64,000 nt of DNA, from NCBI RefSeq assembly GCF_001422735.1, contig NZ_LMLZ01000022.1, positions 124,001-188,000 of the forward strand, in the 5' to 3' direction. Positions within the stretch are counted from its first letter, which is position 1. Each line of letters begins with the position of its first letter. The stretch is from Acidovorax sp. Leaf78 (GTDB taxonomy: Bacteria; Pseudomonadota; Gammaproteobacteria; Burkholderiales; Burkholderiaceae_C). Positions 61,608 through 64,000 of this stretch are shown here, in pieces. Both the position numbers and the translations under genes were made by a program. The notes under the pieces were generated by a model, which saw only the letters and a program-made list of their open reading frames with translations, was not told where the DNA came from and did not search any database.

Positions 61608-62813
61608 TCAGCCCAGGCTCAGCAGGCGGTCGAGCGAGAGCTTGACCCGCACATCCTTGAAGGCCACCACGCCCGTGACCTTCCAGGGTGGCATGCCGGT
61701 GTCGCGGGGGATGGGCTCGCCCGTGGGCATGCCTTCGCGGTTGGTCACCACCGCCACCTTGGGCGTCGTGGCCGTGGTGCCGCGGCGGATGACCACACCC
61801 ACCTCCTGGCTGGCCAGGCGCACGAAGGAACCCGGGGGGTACACGCCCAGGGTCTTGACGAGGGCCGCGCCGGCTTCGTCCACCTGGTGCTCCTCGTCGT
61901 AGTAGCTCGCCTGCATGGCCGCGGTGGCCGGCATGGGGGGGCGGGCCGCACGCGGCGCCATGCGCGCGCCGAAGATGTCGGCCCGCTGCAGCAGGCGCGC
62001 CATCTGCTGGGCTTCGGTCTTCTTGGCCAGGGGGCCGGGGGTGCGGTGGTGGTGGCAGCGCACGGCCTCCAGCCACAGCGGGTCGGACACGCCCAGGCTG
62101 CGCAGCAGGGCCTCGGAGCGCGCAGCGTGGTCTTCCACCGCCGATATCTGTTCGGCGGTGAGCGGGTGGGTCTGCTGGGCGAGCTGGTCTTGCAGCTCGG
62201 TCATCGCGATGTTCATGCTCAGCGCCGCCTGGCCCAGCTGCTGCACGCGCGCCTCGGGCCAGCGCAGCATCTCCCGCGCGACCACCATGCACACGCAGCT
62301 GACCAGCATCGCATGGGTGCCGCTGTACATGCGCGTTTCCTGCGCCGACAGGTAAATCATGGCCAGCAGCGTCGCGTCCGGCGTCTGCTCGCAGTGGCGC
62401 GAGAGCTCGTCGTGCAGGGCCTGGAACCGGCCGCCGAAGTCCGTGGGCGACGGTGACCGCAACAACTGCGTGGCCCGCAGCTGCAGCTCGGGCCAGTCGG
62501 GCAGCACCCGGCCGCCCCGGGCGCGCGCGGCCGAGTCCTCGGCCGCCGTCATCTTCATCGCGGCGATCTCGCCCAGGTTGGTGTCGGCGTTCAGCATGCG
62601 CTGCAGCTGCGCCAGGTAGGCGCGGTGGCTGCCGCCGGACTCGTCGGTGTCCACGCACAGCTGGCGGCCCCGGGCAACCATCTTGGCCAGCTCTTCGCGG
62701 GTGCGGATGATGTAGCCCTTTTGCGCCAGCAGGGTGCCGTCGGCCCCGCGCAGCACAAAAGGCAGCGGCTGGCCGAGCTGGATGGATTCGATGTTGAGGC
62801 TGACGAGGTTCAT
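61608..62813 (-). CDS. Degenerate HD-GYP/HDOD-like domain protein
   Basis: A 401-aa protein. The N-terminal ~90 residues (LPFVLRGADGTLLAQKGYII) resemble the regulatory domain of HD-GYP proteins. The central helices follow HD-GYP order: SGTHAMLVSCVCMVVAREML, LGQAALSMNIAM where LLHDIGK is expected, HAARSEALLRSLG, and AVRCHHHRTPGPL where HHExxDGxGYP is expected. YPPGSFVRLASQEVGVVIRR near the end is the usual C-terminal strand of HD-GYP enzymes. The HD and GYP residues are lost, so cyclic-di-GMP hydrolysis is unlikely. It may be a binding or regulatory relic. Confidence 0.75.
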   Translation of the reverse strand: MNLVSLNIESIQLGQPLPFVLRGADGTLLAQKGYIIRTREELAKMVARGRQLCVDTDESGGSHRAYLAQLQRMLNADTNLGEIAAMKMTAAEDSAARARGGRVLPDWPELQLRATQLLRSPSPTDFGGRFQALHDELSRHCEQTPDATLLAMIYLSAQETRMYSGTHAMLVSCVCMVVAREMLRWPEARVQQLGQAALSMNIAMTELQDQLAQQTHPLTAEQISAVEDHAARSEALLRSLGVSDPLWLEAVRCHHHRTPGPLAKKTEAQQMARLLQRADIFGARMAPRAARPPMPATAAMQASYYDEEHQVDEAGAALVKTLGVYPPGSFVRLASQEVGVVIRRGTTATTPKVAVVTNREGMPTGEPIPRDTGMPPWKVTGVVAFKDVRVKLSLDRLLSLG

Positions 62814-62921
62814 GGTGCTCGTTACATTATCTAACGCCCGCCCCCCATCAAACGCATCGCCTGCCGGGTGATTTCCCGGCTTTTCTGCCGAAAGAACCAC
62901 CCGGAATGTAAGTGCGTGCTA

Positions 62922-64000
62922 TCAATGCGTGGCTGGTGGCGTTTGCGGCGCTGCGGGCGGTGTGTCGTGATGCCCGCCGCGCAGCCTGCGCATCGTGCGC
63001 CCGAACCACTGGCCCACGTCATCCACGCCGGTGAACACGGCCGGGATGACCAGCAGGCTCAGCAGCGTGGAGGTGATCAGGCCGCCGATCACGGCCACCG
63101 CCATCGGCGAGCGAAAGCTCGCGTCCGCAGCGCCAATGCCCAGGGCGATGGGCATCATGCCCGCGCCCATGGCCAGCGTGGTCATGATGATGGGCCGCGC
63201 CCGCTTGTGGCAGGCGTCGATCAGCGCCTCGAAGCGCGTCAGGCCGTGCTCGCGCCGCGCCAGGATGGCGTACTCGACCAGCAGGATAGAGTTCTTGGTG
63301 GCGATGCCCATGAGCATGATCAGCCCGATGAGCGAGGGCATGGAGAAGCTCTTTTGCGCGATTAGCAAGCCCACGAACGCGCCGCCCAGCGACAGCGGCA
63401 GCGCCGCCAGAATCGTCACCGGGTGCAGGAAGTCCTTGAACAGCAGCACCAGCACGATGTAGATGCACAGCACGCCGGTGAGCATGGCCAGGCCGAAGCT
63501 GGCGAACAGCTCGCCCATCATCTCGGCGTCGCCGATGGTGATCTGGCGCACGCCGGCCGGCAGGTTCTTGATGGAGGGCAGCGCCTCCACGGCCTTGGTC
63601 ACGTCGCCCAGCGGCTGGCCCGACAGCTCGATCTCGAAGTTCACGTTGCGCGCGCGGTCGTAGCGGTCCACCACGGCCGGGCCGCCGCTGAACTCCAGCG
63701 TGGCCACCTGGCCGAGCATCACCGGGCCCTTGCTGCCCGGCACCGACAGGCGCTCGAGCAGCGACAGGTCTTGGCGCGCGTCGTCCTGCAGCTTGACCAC
63801 GATGGGCACCTGGCGGGATGCCAGGTTGAGCTTGGGCAGCGACACGTCGTAGTCGCCCACGGTGGCGATGCGCAGGGTCTCGGCGATGGCGCTGCTGGTC
63901 ACGCCCAGGTCGGCGGCACGCGCGAAGTCCGGGCGCACCGCAATTTCAGAGCGCACCAGGCTGGCGGTGGACGAGATGCTGCCCAGGCCGGGGATGGTGC
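62922..64000 (-). CDS. RND efflux transporter permease (C-terminal part, cut by window edge)
   Basis: About 358 residues of the C-terminal end of an AcrB/MexB-type (HAE1) pump; the frame is open to the right edge. Visible are the porter domain (PGLGSISSTASLVRSEIAVR, VPIVVKLQDDARQDLSLLER) and the last membrane helices: MLTGVLCIYIVLVLLFKDFL, GLIMLMGIATKNSILLVEYA, RPIIMTTLAMGAGMMPIALG and SPMAVAVIGGLITSTLLSLL. It exports drugs or toxic molecules using the proton gradient with partners outside the window. Confidence 0.93.
   Translation of the reverse strand, partial: TIPGLGSISSTASLVRSEIAVRPDFARAADLGVTSSAIAETLRIATVGDYDVSLPKLNLASRQVPIVVKLQDDARQDLSLLERLSVPGSKGPVMLGQVATLEFSGGPAVVDRYDRARNVNFEIELSGQPLGDVTKAVEALPSIKNLPAGVRQITIGDAEMMGELFASFGLAMLTGVLCIYIVLVLLFKDFLHPVTILAALPLSLGGAFVGLLIAQKSFSMPSLIGLIMLMGIATKNSILLVEYAILARREHGLTRFEALIDACHKRARPIIMTTLAMGAGMMPIALGIGAADASFRSPMAVAVIGGLITSTLLSLLVIPAVFTGVDDVGQWFGRTMRRLRGGHHDTPPAAPQTPPATH

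Overview
The window is about 64 kb of high-GC, densely coded chromosome from a betaproteobacterium, most likely a member of the Comamonadaceae (Acidovorax-like). The pointers are two Bug-type periplasmic binding proteins, the order recA-recX-argC-sucCD-TerC, a TopB with a SWIB tail, sigma-54 pilins with a TfpX/TfpZ accessory protein, and short repeat families that recur between genes. This placement is inference from gene content; no rRNA or tRNA gene was found. No transposase, phage module or CRISPR array was recognised.

Layout. 1-4.4 kb: edge of a tyrosine-phosphatase gene, a lipoprotein phosphodiesterase, a small DUF4124-like protein, a PEBP protein, a 107-bp tandem palindromic repeat, an AraC regulator and a 74-aa lipoprotein. 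4.4-9.9 kb: topB (SWIB-tailed), a divergent SET-domain protein with a histone-H1-like tail, birA and a SPOR protein. 10-17 kb: two paralogous Bug binding proteins, a TctDE-like two-component system, an N-formylglutamate amidohydrolase-family enzyme and a LysR regulator; both Bug genes share one palindromic operator. 17-24.6 kb: a self-regulating HTH gene with a ClpN-domain protein, a MarR regulator, recA, recX, argC, sucCD and TerC. 24.8-32.1 kb: a same-strand signalling cassette of CHASE2 Ser/Thr kinase, PP2C phosphatase, FHA adaptor, CHASE2 adenylate cyclase and a cyclic-nucleotide phosphodiesterase. 32.4-38.3 kb: a lower-GC pilin locus (two pilins around TfpX/TfpZ), a very large membrane spermidine-synthase-like protein, and moaC. 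38.3-46.9 kb: housekeeping and conserved hypothetical genes, including a second TerC, yaeQ and purB. 46.1-53.1 kb: TetR regulator, TRAP transporter and a quinate/shikimate-type catabolic operon. 53.2-60.4 kb: an eight-gene minus-strand operon around a cyclopropane-fatty-acid-synthase-like methyltransferase. 60.6-64 kb: a periplasmic glutathione peroxidase, a degenerate HD-GYP protein and the C-terminal part of an RND pump.

How they fit. The CHASE2 cassette couples two similar periplasmic sensors to two outputs, protein phosphorylation and cAMP, each with its own off-enzyme, directly upstream of pilin genes. The TRAP operon would import an acid such as quinate or shikimate, oxidise it with a QsuD-like dehydrogenase and dehydrate it to protocatechuate. 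The minus-strand operon looks like a membrane lipid modification pathway related to photo-oxidative-stress genes of other proteobacteria. TopB-SWIB and the SET protein are eukaryote-like chromatin-type proteins sharing a divergent promoter that contains a 51-bp alternating purine-pyrimidine tract.

Non-coding structure is unusually rich: an 82-bp element that sits 0-4 nt after the stop codon of four unrelated genes, a palindrome family with two possible exaptations into signal peptides, three simple-sequence repeats, and several palindromic operators.
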